A stretch of DNA of 64,000 bases from Hyphomicrobiales bacterium (GCA_900470155.1 UBZT01000004.1:232581-296580), one strand, 5' to 3'. Numbered from the stretch's first letter, positions 36,290 through 46,622 are shown. Translations and numbers: made by a program. Notes: generated by a model from the letters alone, not told the origin.

Positions 36290-36481
36290 ATGGCGCAACT
36301 GATTTTTTTCGGCCTGCTGTTCGGTGGCGGCTGGCTGCTTTATCGCAAGTTCGTCAGCGATGCGGAAAGGCTGGCAAAGAAGTCCCGTGCGGCCGAGAAA
36401 GAGCGCGAAACCGGCGCAATCGGCACGCTGATCCAGGACAAGGAAACCGGCGAATACCGGGTGCGACGCGACGACGAATAG
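36290..36481 (+). CDS. Small conserved membrane protein
   Basis: 63 aa with one N-terminal membrane helix (residues 3-19, Gly/Phe/Leu rich), then a charged cytosolic tail (YRKFVSDAERLAKKSRAAEKE) and a short TGEYRVRRDDE end. No named family is recognised. Same strand as and 57 bp after sppA. Confidence 0.65.
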   Translation: MAQLIFFGLLFGGGWLLYRKFVSDAERLAKKSRAAEKERETGAIGTLIQDKETGEYRVRRDDE

Positions 36482-36792
36482 AGCTGCGCCGCACCCCAGC
36501 ACAGACCTTGGGCAATTGTTAAGCAATTTCAGTTCAGCATCTTCCCCAGGCGTGGCCTGGCTGACCAGGCCTTGGCGGGATGAATTTGATCTCATCCCGC
36601 GTCTTGAGTTGACCCATGTTCCGCCCTAGATTCACGTCAAAGTGAACAATATGCAGGCGGAAGCAGAATGTCGGTTCTGACGCCTGATGATGATGGCCTC
36701 GAAGGGGAACGACAATTTACGCGCAGGATTTCCTCAATATCGGTGGAGAGGCTGCAGAAGAAATTTGCAGTTTCGATTGGGCGTCTACCGGC
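36482..36792 (+). other. Region upstream of the HWE kinase, with an inverted repeat and a shifted N-terminal frame
   Basis: 311 bp. A perfect 9-bp inverted repeat GCGGGATGA-N8-TCATCCCGC lies at 36575-36600 without a T run. From 36668 an ATG opens MSVLTPDDDGLEGERQ in another frame than the kinase. The kinase frame itself is open from 36694 and reads a genuine PAS N-terminus (SFDWASTGLGPMEHWP) without a good start codon. Confidence 0.55.
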
Positions 36793-37848
36793 TTGGGGCC
36801 GATGGAGCATTGGCCGCAGGCGCTGAAATCGACGCTGCGCCTGATTCTCTCCTCGCGCCAACCCATGTGTTTCTGGTGGGGCGACGATCTGCTGCAGTTT
36901 CACAACGATGCCTATCTGCCGATGCTGGGCAAACGTCAGCCGGCAATCGGCCAGCCTTTCAAGCAGCTCTGGTCCGACGTCTGGGAGGACGTCCTTCCTT
37001 TCGTCCGCAGTGCTCTTTCCGGTAAGGGCACCTGGATGGAGAACCTGCCGCTCACCATGACCCGCAACGGTTATGAGGAGCAGACCTATTTTACCTTTTC
37101 CTACAGCCCGCTCTATGACGATCTTGGCGATATTCGCGGCATCTTGAATGTTGTTACTGAAACGACACGGGCAATGAAGGATCGCGAGGCCCTCGAACAG
37201 GCCTATGCCGATGCCAAGGAGCATATCCGCGAACGCGAGCAGCACGAGGAGCAATTGAAGCTTCTCAACCGCGAACTTGCGCACCGGATGAAAAACACCC
37301 TGGCTATGGTCCAGTCGATTGTCAGCCAGACCTTGCGCGGCGCATCATCGCTGTCGGACGCGGCCTCGACGATATCCGCCCGCATCCAGACGCTGGCCAA
37401 GGCGCAGGATCTGCTCACCGGCATGAGCGTGACGGCCGCCGAGGTATCGGCGATCGCCAATGCCGCGATCATGCCGCACAGCGATGGCGAGATGCGCTTC
37501 CAGATGCAGGGGCCGAACGTTTATCTGTCGGCGCAACAGGCGCTTGGCTTGTCGCTCGCCATTCACGAGCTGGCGACCAATGCGACCAAATACGGCGCCC
37601 TGTCACTGCCCGGCGGGCGTGTCGACATTCGCTGGGCGTGTGACGGGGACGAGAGCTTTTCCTTCGACTGGCGCGAAAGCGGCGGACCGCCGGTCAGCGA
37701 ACCGAGCCGTCGCGGCTTCGGCTCAAGGCTGACCGAGCGCGTTGTCTCGGACCTGTTCAAAGGCGAGGCGAAGATCCATTTCCGGCCGGACGGCGTCGTT
37801 TTCTCGCTGAATGGCCAATTGAACCAGATCGCCGACCTGGATCGCTAG
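36793..37848 (+). CDS. HWE-type sensor histidine kinase, probably frameshifted at the N-terminus
   Basis: The first ATG in frame gives 351 aa: a PAS domain (residues 15-125, YFTFSYSPLYDD near its end), a coiled-coil linker with RELAHRMKNTLAMVQSI (phospho-acceptor His of the HWE H-box), and a GHKL ATPase with HELATNATKYGALS and GFGSRL. HWE kinases act in general stress or light signalling in rhizobia. The PAS domain begins upstream of this ATG: the sequence from about 36730 is clearly family-like, and a matching N-terminus from ATG 36668 is in the frame one base off. One missing base near 36716-36720 would unite them. Either a real frameshift mutant or a sequence error. No cognate response regulator adjoins. 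Confidence 0.8.
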   Translation: MGPMEHWPQALKSTLRLILSSRQPMCFWWGDDLLQFHNDAYLPMLGKRQPAIGQPFKQLWSDVWEDVLPFVRSALSGKGTWMENLPLTMTRNGYEEQTYFTFSYSPLYDDLGDIRGILNVVTETTRAMKDREALEQAYADAKEHIREREQHEEQLKLLNRELAHRMKNTLAMVQSIVSQTLRGASSLSDAASTISARIQTLAKAQDLLTGMSVTAAEVSAIANAAIMPHSDGEMRFQMQGPNVYLSAQQALGLSLAIHELATNATKYGALSLPGGRVDIRWACDGDESFSFDWRESGGPPVSEPSRRGFGSRLTERVVSDLFKGEAKIHFRPDGVVFSLNGQLNQIADLDR

Positions 37849-37962
37849 CGCCGCAATCTACGCTTTGCCGCGCCTGCATTCCGTCCCGGATGCTTGACCC
37901 GTCCGCCCCATCGTGGCACCAGACGGACCACACATTTCCAGCCAAGTTTTGGACGATATCCC

Positions 37963-38919
37963 ATGACCACGTCTCTCGCCCCGCATATGGACCCCAAGCG
38001 TTCTTTCCAGGCGCTGATCCTGACTTTGCATGCCTATTGGGCCGACAAGGGCTGCGCCGTGCTGCAGCCTTACGACATGGAAGTGGGGGCGGGCACCTTC
38101 CACCCGGCAACGACGCTGCGTGCGCTAGGCCCCAAGCCGTGGAAGGCCGCCTATGTGCAGCCGTCGCGTCGTCCGTCGGATGGCCGCTATGGGGAAAACC
38201 CCAACCGGTTGCAGCATTATTACCAGTATCAGGTCATCCTGAAGCCGAACCCATCCAACCTGCAGGAACTCTATCTGGGCTCGCTGAAGGCGATCGGGCT
38301 CGATCCGTTGCTGCATGACATCCGTTTTGTCGAGGACGACTGGGAAAGCCCGACGCTCGGCGCCTGGGGTCTCGGCTGGGAATGCTGGTGCGATGGCATG
38401 GAAGTGTCGCAGTTTACCTACTTCCAGGCCGTCTGCGGCATCGACGTCTCGCCGGTTGCCGGCGAACTGACCTATGGCCTCGAGCGTCTCGCCATGTATG
38501 TCCAGGGCGTCGACAATGTCTACGACCTCAACTTCAACGGCCGCGAAGGCGAAGAGAAGATCTCCTATGGCGACGTCTTCCTGCAGGCCGAGCAGGAATA
38601 TTCCCGCCACAACTTCGAATTTGCCAATACCGAGATGTTGCTGCGTCATTTCGAAGATGCGGAAAAGGAATGCCAGGCGATTCTGGCCGCCGGTGCTCCA
38701 ACCGACAACGACAATCAGCGTCTGCACAAATGCGTCTTCCCGGCCTATGACCAGTGCATCAAGGCAAGCCATGTCTTCAACCTGCTGGATGCCCGTGGTG
38801 TGATCTCGGTCACCGAACGCCAGAGCTACATCCTGCGCGTGCGCACGCTCGCCAAGGCCTGCGGCGAAGCATTTTTGCTGACCGACGCAGGCGGGGCGAA
38901 TTTCGGCAAGGCCGCCTGA
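37963..38919 (+). CDS. glyQ: Glycyl-tRNA synthetase alpha subunit
   Basis: 318 aa catalytic subunit of the alpha2beta2 bacterial glycyl-tRNA synthetase. Typical motifs: [38 protein letters not shown] and WEVSQ-like [11 protein letters not shown]. Start taken at the ATG 37963 (MTTSLAPH); an ATG at 37987 is also possible. The beta subunit gene glyS is on the same strand 5.3 kb away, with lemA, aroA, DUF2207 and two TA modules in between. Confidence 0.95.
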   Translation: MTTSLAPHMDPKRSFQALILTLHAYWADKGCAVLQPYDMEVGAGTFHPATTLRALGPKPWKAAYVQPSRRPSDGRYGENPNRLQHYYQYQVILKPNPSNLQELYLGSLKAIGLDPLLHDIRFVEDDWESPTLGAWGLGWECWCDGMEVSQFTYFQAVCGIDVSPVAGELTYGLERLAMYVQGVDNVYDLNFNGREGEEKISYGDVFLQAEQEYSRHNFEFANTEMLLRHFEDAEKECQAILAAGAPTDNDNQRLHKCVFPAYDQCIKASHVFNLLDARGVISVTERQSYILRVRTLAKACGEAFLLTDAGGANFGKAA

Positions 38920-38953
38920 TAAGCGCTCTGACACATGCAAACTGACGCGGCCA

Positions 38954-39244
38954 TCAGGCGGCGTCGTTGCGTTCCAGCGACAACCGGAAACCCAGGGCGT
39001 TGACGACTTTTTGCACCGTCTGGAATCGCAGCTTCGATCCGGATTTCAGCCCTTTATAAAGGCTTTCCCGACCAAGGCCCGAAAGCTCGGCTATCTGCGA
39101 CATACCCCTGGCCTTGGCGACATGCCCCAAGGCGGCAATAAAGACGTCGGGATTCTCGTCTTCGATCGCCAACTCCAGATATTCAAGCATCGCCTCGGGG
39201 TCTTCGAGGTAGTCAGCGATCTCGAATTTGCTGGTCACGGTCAT
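38954..39244 (-). CDS. HigA-type addiction module antitoxin
   Basis: 96 aa of the short antitoxin family often named addiction module antidote protein. The acidic N-terminus (KFEIADYLEDPEAMLEYLE) and the helix-turn-helix (ARGMSQIAELSGLGRESLYKGL, about 50-71) are diagnostic. ATG at 39244, with GAGAAG 5 nt upstream; its toxin gene lies directly before it (11 bp). It should neutralise the RelE-like toxin and repress the promoter at 39554-39569. First of five TA modules in this part of the window. Confidence 0.85.
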   Translation of the reverse strand: MTVTSKFEIADYLEDPEAMLEYLELAIEDENPDVFIAALGHVAKARGMSQIAELSGLGRESLYKGLKSGSKLRFQTVQKVVNALGFRLSLERNDAA

Positions 39245-39255
39245 GTTCGCTTCTC

Positions 39256-39546
39256 TCATAGGCTGCCAGCCATCGCGATGGCCTTCTTGATGTCCCGTTT
39301 CTGCGAGGACTTGTCGCCGCCGATCAGCAGCAGGTACACCGTTGCACCACGACGAGTGTAATATACCCGGTAGCCTGGCCCGTGGTGGATACGCATTTCG
39401 AAGACCTCTCCGCCCACCGGTGCACAGTCGCCGAAATTACCCTGTTCTGCCGATGTCAGCCGCGCAAGAATTCGAAGCTTGCCTGTCCTATCCTTGAGGG
39501 ACCGCAGCCATTCATCGAAAGGTCCCGTTTTTTCGAAACTGTTCAC
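39256..39546 (-). CDS. RelE/HigB-like toxin (addiction module killer protein)
   Basis: 96 aa RelE/ParE-fold toxin, presumably a ribosome-dependent mRNA interferase. The family pattern includes FDEWLRSLKDRTGKLRILAR, then EMRIHHGPGYRVYYT and the C-terminal LLLIGGDKSSQKRDI. It starts with GTG at 39546. The upstream palindrome at 39554-39569 should be the autoregulatory operator. Toxin-first order, as in HigBA modules. Confidence 0.85.
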   Translation of the reverse strand: MNSFEKTGPFDEWLRSLKDRTGKLRILARLTSAEQGNFGDCAPVGGEVFEMRIHHGPGYRVYYTRRGATVYLLLIGGDKSSQKRDIKKAIAMAGSL

Positions 39547-39553
39547 GAAGATT

Positions 39554-39569
39554 GTATCCAGTTAGATAC
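39554..39569 (-). promoter_or_regulatory. Operator palindrome of the 39-kb TA module
   Basis: Perfect inverted repeat GTATC-N6-GATAC, 7 bp upstream of the toxin start. The same half-site occurs at two other TA modules in this window. Confidence 0.55.
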
Positions 39570-39673
39570 GAATTTACAACAGAGTTGCGTCGCGCCGTTT
39601 TCCGTTGGCTCCGCTCTTCAATAAAGCTTGGATTGCTTTAAGGTAACCATCAACAACCGGGGGATTTACATAC

Positions 39674-40225
39674 ATGTTCACGACGCTTGCCATTATTGCC
39701 GCCATCGCCGCCTATGTCGTCTTTATCTACAACGGGCTGGTGAAGGCTCGCCAGATGGCCGAGGAAGCCTGGTCGGGCATCGACGTGCAGCTGAAGCGCC
39801 GCGCCGACCTGATCCCCAACCTGATCGAGACGGTCAAGGGTTATGCCGGTCATGAAAAGGGCACGCTGGAAAGCGTCATCGAGCTGCGCAGCAAGGCCCA
39901 GGCCGTGCCCGCCGGTGATGTTGCCGGTCGTGCCGCTGCCGAAGGCCTGCTGGGGGCAGCGCTTGGCAAGATCATCGCCCTTGCCGAAGCCTATCCTGAC
40001 CTGAAGGCCAACGAGAACTTCGTCGAGCTACAGAACTCGCTTGAAACCATCGAGGGCGAGATCCAGATGTCACGTCGTTATTACAACGGTGCCGCCCGCG
40101 ATCTCAACGTCAAGGTCGAGAGCTTCCCCAACAATCTCGTGGCCGGCCAGTTCGGCTTTTCCAAGAAGCCCTATTTCGAGATTGCCAACGAGGCCGACCG
40201 TGCGGTACCGACGGTCAAGTTCTGA
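39674..40225 (+). CDS. lemA: LemA family protein
   Basis: 183 aa with an N-terminal membrane helix (residues 3-20) and a long helical bundle; EEAWSGIDVQLKRRADLIPNL at about 31-51 is the LemA signature, and YYNGAARDLNVKVESFPNN is the second conserved block. The membrane topology is N-out or N-in with the bundle exposed. The function is not settled; lemA commonly neighbours a DUF2207 gene, as here, with aroA lying between the two. Confidence 0.9.
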   Translation: MFTTLAIIAAIAAYVVFIYNGLVKARQMAEEAWSGIDVQLKRRADLIPNLIETVKGYAGHEKGTLESVIELRSKAQAVPAGDVAGRAAAEGLLGAALGKIIALAEAYPDLKANENFVELQNSLETIEGEIQMSRRYYNGAARDLNVKVESFPNNLVAGQFGFSKKPYFEIANEADRAVPTVKF

Positions 40226-40258
40226 CGTTCGCCCACGCGGCCCCTCTGAGACGAGACA

Positions 40259-41521
40259 ATGAAGACTGACAGACTGACCATCATTCCGCCTGCCCATGCC
40301 TTGACCGGCCGGGTGAGCCCTCCGGGCTCGAAGTCGATCACCAATCGCGCCCTGCTGCTCGCGGGCCTTGCCAAGGGCACGAGCCGCCTGACCGGCGCTC
40401 TGAAAAGCGACGACACCCGCTATATGGCGGAAGCCCTGCGCGCCATGGGCGTGACGGTCGAGGAGCCGGACGCGACCACCTTCGTCGTCACCAGTTCTGG
40501 TGAGCTGAAAGCGCCGGCTGAGCCGCTTTTCCTCGGCAATGCCGGCACGGCCACCCGCTTCCTGACGGCAGCCCTTGCGCTGGGCAAGGGGCGTTATATC
40601 GTCGATGGCGATGAGCATATGCGCAAGCGGCCGATCAAGCCGCTGGTCGATGCGCTGCAGTCGCTCGGCGTCGCAATCGCCGCGCCCTCCGGCTGCCCGC
40701 CGGTGGCGATCGATGCCAACGGATCGTTCAAGAAGAACCGCGTCGTCATCGATGCCGGTCTCTCCAGCCAGTATGTCTCGGCCTTGCAGATGGCAGCCGC
40801 CTGCGGCTCCGAACCCTTCACCATCGAGCTTGCCGGTGCCGATATCGGTGCGCGCGGTTATATCGACCTGACGCTGTCCGCCATGCGCGCTTTCGGCGCC
40901 AAGGTCGAGCAGCCGGCGCCGTCGTCCTGGGTGATCCAGCCGACCGGCTATACAGCGACCGATTTCCACATCGAGCCCGATGCTTCGGCCGCGACCTATC
41001 TCTGGGGCGCCGAAGTGCTGACGGGCGGCAAGATCGACATCGGCACGCCATCCGACGCCTTCACCCAGCCGGATGCCAAAGCCTATGACGTCATCGCCGC
41101 ATTCCCGAACATGCCGGCCGTGATCGACGGCAGCCAGATGCAGGATGCGATCCCGACGATTGCCGTGCTCGCCGCCTTCAACAACACGCCGGTGCGTTTC
41201 GTCGGGATCGCCAATCTGCGTGTCAAGGAATGCGACCGCATCCATGCCGTGTCGACCGGGCTGAACAACATCCGTGAGGGTCTGGCTACGGAAGAAGGCG
41301 ACGATCTGATCGTTGCGGCCGATCCGTCGCTGTCCGGCCAGTCACTGCCCGCCGATATCGACACGTTTGCCGATCACCGCATTGCCATGAGCTTTGCGCT
41401 GGCCGGCCTGAAGATCCGCGACATCACCATTCTCGACCCCGATTGTGTCGGCAAGACCTATCCCGCCTATTGGAGCGAGCTCGCCTCGCTGGGCGTCGAA
41501 CAGGTCAGAACCAACGGATAA
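40259..41521 (+). CDS. aroA: 3-phosphoshikimate 1-carboxyvinyltransferase, class I-like (EPSP synthase)
   Basis: 420 aa shikimate-pathway enzyme joining PEP to shikimate-3-phosphate. The active site looks complete: Lys25/Ser26/Arg30 in GSKSITNR, Asn94-Gly96-Arg100 in [52 protein letters not shown] and VGKTYP. It has Gly96 and E. coli-like spacing, not the DFGNAATGCR of the CP4-type (class II) EPSPS usual in rhizobia. Residue 101 is Phe where E. coli has Pro. The main aroA is normally with cmk elsewhere, so this may be a second copy. It is inside the lemA-DUF2207 operon (33 bp and 5 bp gaps). Confidence 0.88.
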   Translation: MKTDRLTIIPPAHALTGRVSPPGSKSITNRALLLAGLAKGTSRLTGALKSDDTRYMAEALRAMGVTVEEPDATTFVVTSSGELKAPAEPLFLGNAGTATRFLTAALALGKGRYIVDGDEHMRKRPIKPLVDALQSLGVAIAAPSGCPPVAIDANGSFKKNRVVIDAGLSSQYVSALQMAAACGSEPFTIELAGADIGARGYIDLTLSAMRAFGAKVEQPAPSSWVIQPTGYTATDFHIEPDASAATYLWGAEVLTGGKIDIGTPSDAFTQPDAKAYDVIAAFPNMPAVIDGSQMQDAIPTIAVLAAFNNTPVRFVGIANLRVKECDRIHAVSTGLNNIREGLATEEGDDLIVAADPSLSGQSLPADIDTFADHRIAMSFALAGLKIRDITILDPDCVGKTYPAYWSELASLGVEQVRTNG

Positions 41522-41526
41522 CCACG

Positions 41527-43455
41527 ATGCTCCTTCGCCTCTGCGCTGCCTTGCTTCTCACACTCTGGACGGCATGCGGCGCATGGGCCGAGGAGGTCAT
41601 CCGCAGCTATCATGCCGACATCACCGTGTCCGGGGATGCGAGCCTCGAGGTGACGGAAACCATTACCGTCAATGCCGAAGGCATCGACATCAAGCGCGGC
41701 ATCTTCCGTGACTTTCCACTTTATTACACCAACGAGCGCGGCAAGCGCCGCGAGGTCGAATTCGACCTGATCTCGGTCGAGCGCGACGGCGAGCCGGAAC
41801 CGTATCACACCGAGTCCGTCGATGGTGGCATTCGCATCTATGCAGGCTCGGCCGACGTCATGCTCGACCGCGGCGAACATACCTATGTCATCACCTACAC
41901 GACAGCAAAGCAGATCCGCTATTTCGACGATCACGACGAACTCTACTGGAACGTCACCGGCAATGGCTGGATGTTCCCGATCGAAGCGGCAAGCGCCAGC
42001 GTCACCTTGCCGGGCGATATCGAGCCGACCAGAACCGCCGTCTATACCGGCGCTGTCGGCTCCACCGAGACCAATGCCCGGGTTATCCCCGGCAGCGGCG
42101 GCCTGCAGTTTGAAACCACGGCGCCGCTTGGGGCACAGGAGGGCCTGACCATCGTGCTCGCCATGCCGAAGGGCACGGTGGCAGCACCCGAGCCGGAGAC
42201 CGGTTTCTGGTGGTACCTGCGCGACAATTTTGCCGATATCGCCTCCATCGGCGGCCTCATCCTCGTCCTTGCCTACTACCTGCGATCCTGGATGGCTGTC
42301 GGCCGCGATCCGGCCAAGGGCGTGATCGTGCCGCGCTGGGATGCGCCCGACGGCATCTCGCCGGCTTTGGTCAACTATGTCGACAACAAGGGCTTTTCCA
42401 ATGGCGGCTGGACCGCCTTGTCCGCATCGGCCCTCGATCTGGCCGTCAAGGGCTATATCACCCTGGATGACCTGGAGAAGTCCATCACGCTGACCCGCAC
42501 GGCGAAGGCCACGAAGGACAAGCTGCCTTCCGGACAGGAGGTCCTTCTGGCCGCGGTCGGATCGAAGGGCGATACGCTGACCATCGACAAGGCCAATGGC
42601 AAACGCGTCCAACAGGTTGGCAACAGCTTCCGTTCGGCGATCGAGAAAGAACATCGCGGCAAATATTACCGCGGCAATACCGGTTATATCGCCGGTGGTA
42701 TTGCGCTCAGCGTCGTCATCCTCGCCCTGCTGCTGATCTTCGGCGACCTGCAGGAAGACACGGTGGCCCTGATGATCGTGCCCACCTTCTTCGCGGTGTT
42801 CTTCGGCATTTTTTCGGTCGGCATCGGTAAGGGATTGCGACGCGGCGCATCTCTGCTGACCCGGATCGTCTCGATTGTCATCGGTGCCTTTGTCGGCTTT
42901 GTCGGCCTGTCGATCTTCGGCACGATCGTGATGGCGATCCTGTTCGACCTGTCGCATAGCGGCCAGATGCATGTGATCATCGCCATCGGCGGCATCATTC
43001 TCGCCAATTTCCTGTTCTTCTTCCTGATGGATGCGCCAACCCCGCTCGGCCGCAAGCTGATGGACGGCATCGAGGGCCTGCGCATCTATATGACGCTGGC
43101 GGAAAAGGACCGGATGAACATGGCCGGTGCCCCGACCATGTCGCCGTCGCATTTCGAGACGCTGTTGCCTTTTGCCGTGGCGCTCGGCGTCGAAAAGCCC
43201 TGGTCGTCAACCTTCGAGACCTGGCTGGCGGCAGCCCGGGTCGATGCCGAGCCCTATCAGCCGATGTGGTATCACGGTCGCAATCGCGGCCCGTTCGGCG
43301 ACCGCATCGGCGGCTTCTCCTCCTCGATGGCAACGACGATCGCCTCTACCATTCCAGCCCCTCCGCCCAGTTCCTCGTCATCGTCGACCTCCGGCTTTTC
43401 CTCCGGCGGATCGTCTGGCGGCGGTGGCGGCGGCGGCGGTGGCGGCGGGTGGTAG
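41527..43455 (+). CDS. DUF2207 membrane protein with Gly-rich tail
   Basis: 642 aa. A signal peptide (residues 1-21, AWA cleavage) leads to an extracytoplasmic beta domain ([21 protein letters not shown] to about 230), then a membrane helix, a cytoplasmic segment and a cluster of membrane helices (about 400-510). The C-terminus is Ser/Gly rich and ends in eleven Gly and a Trp, as in many DUF2207/YgcG-like proteins. Role unknown, probably with LemA. It starts 5 bp after aroA, with a weak ribosome site, so translation may be coupled. Confidence 0.85.
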   Translation: MLLRLCAALLLTLWTACGAWAEEVIRSYHADITVSGDASLEVTETITVNAEGIDIKRGIFRDFPLYYTNERGKRREVEFDLISVERDGEPEPYHTESVDGGIRIYAGSADVMLDRGEHTYVITYTTAKQIRYFDDHDELYWNVTGNGWMFPIEAASASVTLPGDIEPTRTAVYTGAVGSTETNARVIPGSGGLQFETTAPLGAQEGLTIVLAMPKGTVAAPEPETGFWWYLRDNFADIASIGGLILVLAYYLRSWMAVGRDPAKGVIVPRWDAPDGISPALVNYVDNKGFSNGGWTALSASALDLAVKGYITLDDLEKSITLTRTAKATKDKLPSGQEVLLAAVGSKGDTLTIDKANGKRVQQVGNSFRSAIEKEHRGKYYRGNTGYIAGGIALSVVILALLLIFGDLQEDTVALMIVPTFFAVFFGIFSVGIGKGLRRGASLLTRIVSIVIGAFVGFVGLSIFGTIVMAILFDLSHSGQMHVIIAIGGIILANFLFFFLMDAPTPLGRKLMDGIEGLRIYMTLAEKDRMNMAGAPTMSPSHFETLLPFAVALGVEKPWSSTFETWLAAARVDAEPYQPMWYHGRNRGPFGDRIGGFSSSMATTIASTIPAPPPSSSSSSTSGFSSGGSSGGGGGGGGGGGW

Positions 43456-43484
43456 AGCGATCGTGCGAGTAGGGGAGCGCCGAC

Positions 43485-43513
43485 TTGCTTGGTGTATCGT
43501 TGCGTGATACATT
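43485..43513 (+). promoter_or_regulatory. Promoter and operator of the higBA module
   Basis: TTGCTT and TACATT with a 17-nt spacer, overlapped by the inverted repeat TGTATC-N7-GATACA at 43493-43511, 21 bp before higB. The geometry fits autorepression by the HigBA complex. Confidence 0.6.
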
Positions 43514-43532
43514 TCGCCATTCGGAGTAAGCG

Positions 43533-43814
43533 ATGATCCGTTCTTATGCGAATGCCATGAGCGAGATCGTCGCAACCGGGAAGGCGCCAAAAGGTTTTCC
43601 AGCGGATCTGGTTCGGCGCGCCGTCGTCAAGCTGACGATGATCGACAATGCGACGAGCCTGACAGATCTGATGCGCCCGCCCGGCAATCGCCTTGAGATG
43701 TTGAAGGGGGATCGAACCGGACAGCATTCGATCCGCATCAATGATCAATGGCGGGTGTGCTTCATTTGGTCCGACGGTGGTGCCGATAGGGTCGAAATCG
43801 TAGACTACCATTGA
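43533..43814 (+). CDS. higB: HigB-type toxin
   Basis: 93 aa RelE-superfamily mRNA interferase of the HigB type (plasmid maintenance killer). The conserved C-terminal block MLKGDRTGQHSIRINDQWRVCFIW is present, with the basic residues of the active site. The antitoxin gene higA follows after 27 bp, the reverse toxin-first order typical of higBA. It lies 77 bp after DUF2207. Confidence 0.9.
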   Translation: MIRSYANAMSEIVATGKAPKGFPADLVRRAVVKLTMIDNATSLTDLMRPPGNRLEMLKGDRTGQHSIRINDQWRVCFIWSDGGADRVEIVDYH

Positions 43815-43841
43815 AATCGAAGGAACAGAGGAGGTCGAACC

Positions 43842-44138
43842 ATGCCGGTCACTTTGCCCCCGGTCCATCCCGGAGAAATCCTGCGCGACGAATTCCTTCA
43901 GCCCATGGATCTGAGCGCAGGTGCGTTGGCGAAGCAACTGAACGTGCCGCGCACCCGGATTGAACGCCTTGTCGCGCAGCAATCGGCCGTGACGCCTGAT
44001 ACGGCGTTGCGTCTGGCGCGTTTCTTCGACATGTCGCCGCAGTTCTGGATGAACCTCCAGACGAGTTATGATCTCAAGGTCGAGGCAGTTGCAAAGGCTG
44101 AGGAGATCGCAGCAATCCCGGTCATGACCGCAGCCTAG
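43842..44138 (+). CDS. higA: HigA-type antitoxin
   Basis: 98 aa XRE-type helix-turn-helix antitoxin. HPGEILRDEFLQPM at the N-terminus and AGALAKQLNVPRTRIERLV (helix-turn-helix, about 26-44) then DMSPQFWMNLQTSYDL are diagnostic of HigA. AGAGGAGG lies before the ATG. glyS begins 105 bp downstream. Confidence 0.92.
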   Translation: MPVTLPPVHPGEILRDEFLQPMDLSAGALAKQLNVPRTRIERLVAQQSAVTPDTALRLARFFDMSPQFWMNLQTSYDLKVEAVAKAEEIAAIPVMTAA

Positions 44139-44243
44139 CTGCAGAAAGCCAACGACTATTTTCGGCGAATGCATGGATGACTTTTTCCCCGTGGCTTGCT
44201 AAGTCCCCCGCAGCCCTAAGCAACAAGCGAAAAAGTCAGTCTG

Positions 44244-46586
44244 ATGCCCGATCTTCTGCTCGAACTCCGCTCCGAGGAAATCCCTGCCCGCATGCAGCGC
44301 AAGGCCGCTGGCGATCTGAAGAAGGCGGTCACCGATGCGCTGGTCGATGCCGGTCTGACGTATGAGGGCGCGCGCGAATATTGGACGCCGCGACGCCTGA
44401 CGCTCGACATTCGTGGCCTGACGGCCCGTTCCGCCGATATCCGTGAAGAAAAGAAAGGCCCGAGCGTCTCTGCACCCCAGGGAGCGATCGATGGCTTCCT
44501 GCGTGGCGCGGGCCTCACCTCGATCGATCAGGCAATCATCAAGACCGATCCGAAGAAGGGCGACTTCTACGTCGCCTATATCGACAAGCCCGGCCGCGCC
44601 GCCGAAGAGATCATCGCCGCTGTCATGCCCGGCATCATCCGCGCCTTCTCCTGGCCGACGTCGATGCGCTCCGGCTATGCCTCGATGCCGAAGGGCTCGA
44701 CCTATGGCGGCGTCGAAGGCAAGGGCATGGAAAGCCTGCGCTGGGTACGTCCGCTGCAGTCGATCGTCTGCACCTTCGGCCCCGAGCATGACGAAGTGCA
44801 GGTCATTCCCTTCGAGATCGATGGCATCGTGGCGTCCAACGTCACCTATGGCCATCGTTTCCACGCGCCGGACGCCATCACCGTCCGCCGCTTCGACGAC
44901 TATGTCACCAGCCTGGAGCGCGCCAAGGTCATCCTCGATGCCGACCGCCGCAAGGACATCATCCTGCACGACGCCCGCGACATCGCCTTTGCCAATGGCC
45001 TCGACCTGGTCGAGGACGAGGGGCTTCTGGAAGAAGTCTCCGGCCTCGTCGAATGGCCGCAGGTCCTGCTCGGCACGTTCGAGGAGGATTACCTGTCGAT
45101 CCCGGCCGAGATCATCCGCCTGACGATCAAGACCAACCAGAAATGCTTCGTCGTGAGGCCGCAGGGCGAGGCAGACAAACTGTCGAACCACTTCATCCTG
45201 ATCTCCAATATCCAGGCCACCGATGGCGGCAAGGAGATCGTCCACGGCAATGGCAAGGTCGTGCGCGCCCGCCTGTCCGATGCGCTGCATTTCTGGAAGC
45301 GCGACCAGGGCGACCTGCCGGATCTTGAAACACTGAAGGCCTCGGCCGCCAAGTTCGACCTCGATCTGTCAAAGCCGCTCGACCAGCGCATGGCCAAGCT
45401 CGACGCGCTCAACGTCACCTTCCATGCCAAGCTCGGCACGCAGGGTGAGCGCGTCGCCCGCATCCGCGCGCTGGCCAAAGAACTGGCCCCGCTGGTCGGC
45501 GCTGATGCCGCCCTCGTTGATCGCGCCGTGGTTCTCGCCAAGGCGGACCTTCGCACCGAAGCCGTCGGTGAATTCCCCGAACTCCAGGGCGCCATGGGCC
45601 GCAAATATGCAGCTCTGCAGGGTGAAGACGCCTCGGTTGCCGCCGCCATCGAGGACCACTGGAAGCCGAACGGCCCCTCGGATCGCCTGCCGGCCGACAA
45701 GGTCGGTTTGACGGTCGCGCTCGCCGACAAGCTCGATACGCTCGTGGGCTTCTGGACCATCGACGAAAAGCCGACCGGCTCGAAGGATCCTTACGCGCTG
45801 CGTCGTGCGGCGCTCGGAGTGGTGCGGATGATTTTGGAGAAGGGTGTCAGCCTGCGTATGCAAAGGCCCGCACTTCGGCACGCGCTCGCAACACGAATTC
45901 TCCTTCAAGGAGGCAGTTTCGCAAAGGCTGGTGCCGACTTAGCTTCCTCGGGCGGCCTCAGTCTACTTGGCGACAATGAAGCCGTTGCCGAAATGATCAA
46001 GTCGCGCATTGCCGAATTGGCGCCGAACATGGAGCATCAGATCTGGGATTCTGCCAATTCGGACATCTCGGACCTCCTATCCTTCTTCCACGACCGCCTG
46101 AAAATCTATCTCCGTGACCAGGGCGCCCGCCACGACATCATCGATGCCGTGCTGACGCCTGATGCCGACGATCTGCTGATGGTCGCCCGCAAGGCCGAAG
46201 CCTTGACCGCCTTCATCACCTCGGAAGACGGCCTCAATCTCCTGGCCGGCACCAAGCGCGCCACCCAGCTGCTCGCCGCCGAAGAGAAGAAGGGCACCGT
46301 CGTCGCCGACAGCGTCTCGGCCGATCTGCTGAAGCTCGATGCCGAAAAGGCGCTTTTTGCCGCCGTCACCGAGGCGACCAAGGCTGCGGCCGAGGCGGTG
46401 TCAAAAGAAGACTTCCGCGCCGCCATGCAGGCGCTGTCTGCGCTGCGCGCCCCGGTCGACAGGTTCTTCGAGGACGTGCTGGTCAACGACGAGGACGCCG
46501 CCATCCGCGCCAACCGTCTGGCCCTCCTGAAAGCGATCCGCGAGGCGACGGGCACCGTCGCCGACTTCTCAAGGATCACCGGCTGA
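44244..46586 (+). CDS. glyS: Glycyl-tRNA synthetase beta subunit
   Basis: 780 aa tRNA-binding subunit of the heterotetrameric enzyme. [18 protein letters not shown] at the N-terminus and the C-terminal anticodon-binding DALC-like domain are typical. It is longer than the 689 aa of E. coli: about 76 residues lie between the ILEKG helix and [10 protein letters not shown], against roughly 27 in E. coli. That stretch (bases about 45840-46070) uses codons such as CTA, TTA and CGA not favoured by its neighbours. The ATG at 44244 has a weak ribosome site. Strong terminator 5 bp after the stop. Confidence 0.94.
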   Translation: MPDLLLELRSEEIPARMQRKAAGDLKKAVTDALVDAGLTYEGAREYWTPRRLTLDIRGLTARSADIREEKKGPSVSAPQGAIDGFLRGAGLTSIDQAIIKTDPKKGDFYVAYIDKPGRAAEEIIAAVMPGIIRAFSWPTSMRSGYASMPKGSTYGGVEGKGMESLRWVRPLQSIVCTFGPEHDEVQVIPFEIDGIVASNVTYGHRFHAPDAITVRRFDDYVTSLERAKVILDADRRKDIILHDARDIAFANGLDLVEDEGLLEEVSGLVEWPQVLLGTFEEDYLSIPAEIIRLTIKTNQKCFVVRPQGEADKLSNHFILISNIQATDGGKEIVHGNGKVVRARLSDALHFWKRDQGDLPDLETLKASAAKFDLDLSKPLDQRMAKLDALNVTFHAKLGTQGERVARIRALAKELAPLVGADAALVDRAVVLAKADLRTEAVGEFPELQGAMGRKYAALQGEDASVAAAIEDHWKPNGPSDRLPADKVGLTVALADKLDTLVGFWTIDEKPTGSKDPYALRRAALGVVRMILEKGVSLRMQRPALRHALATRILLQGGSFAKAGADLASSGGLSLLGDNEAVAEMIKSRIAELAPNMEHQIWDSANSDISDLLSFFHDRLKIYLRDQGARHDIIDAVLTPDADDLLMVARKAEALTAFITSEDGLNLLAGTKRATQLLAAEEKKGTVVADSVSADLLKLDAEKALFAAVTEATKAAAEAVSKEDFRAAMQALSALRAPVDRFFEDVLVNDEDAAIRANRLALLKAIREATGTVADFSRITG

Positions 46587-46591
46587 TCGAT

Positions 46592-46622
46592 AAGCCCCGC
46601 TCCGGCGGGGCTTTCTCGTTTT
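46592..46622 (+). terminator. Terminator after glyS
   Basis: AAGCCCCGC, 4-nt loop, GCGGGGCTT: a perfect 9-bp stem followed by TCTCGTTTT. Confidence 0.85.

Noticed and set aside
43415..43455. GGC-repeat microsatellite
   Set aside because: It encodes the poly-Gly end of DUF2207, a usual feature of that family; not a separate repeat element.
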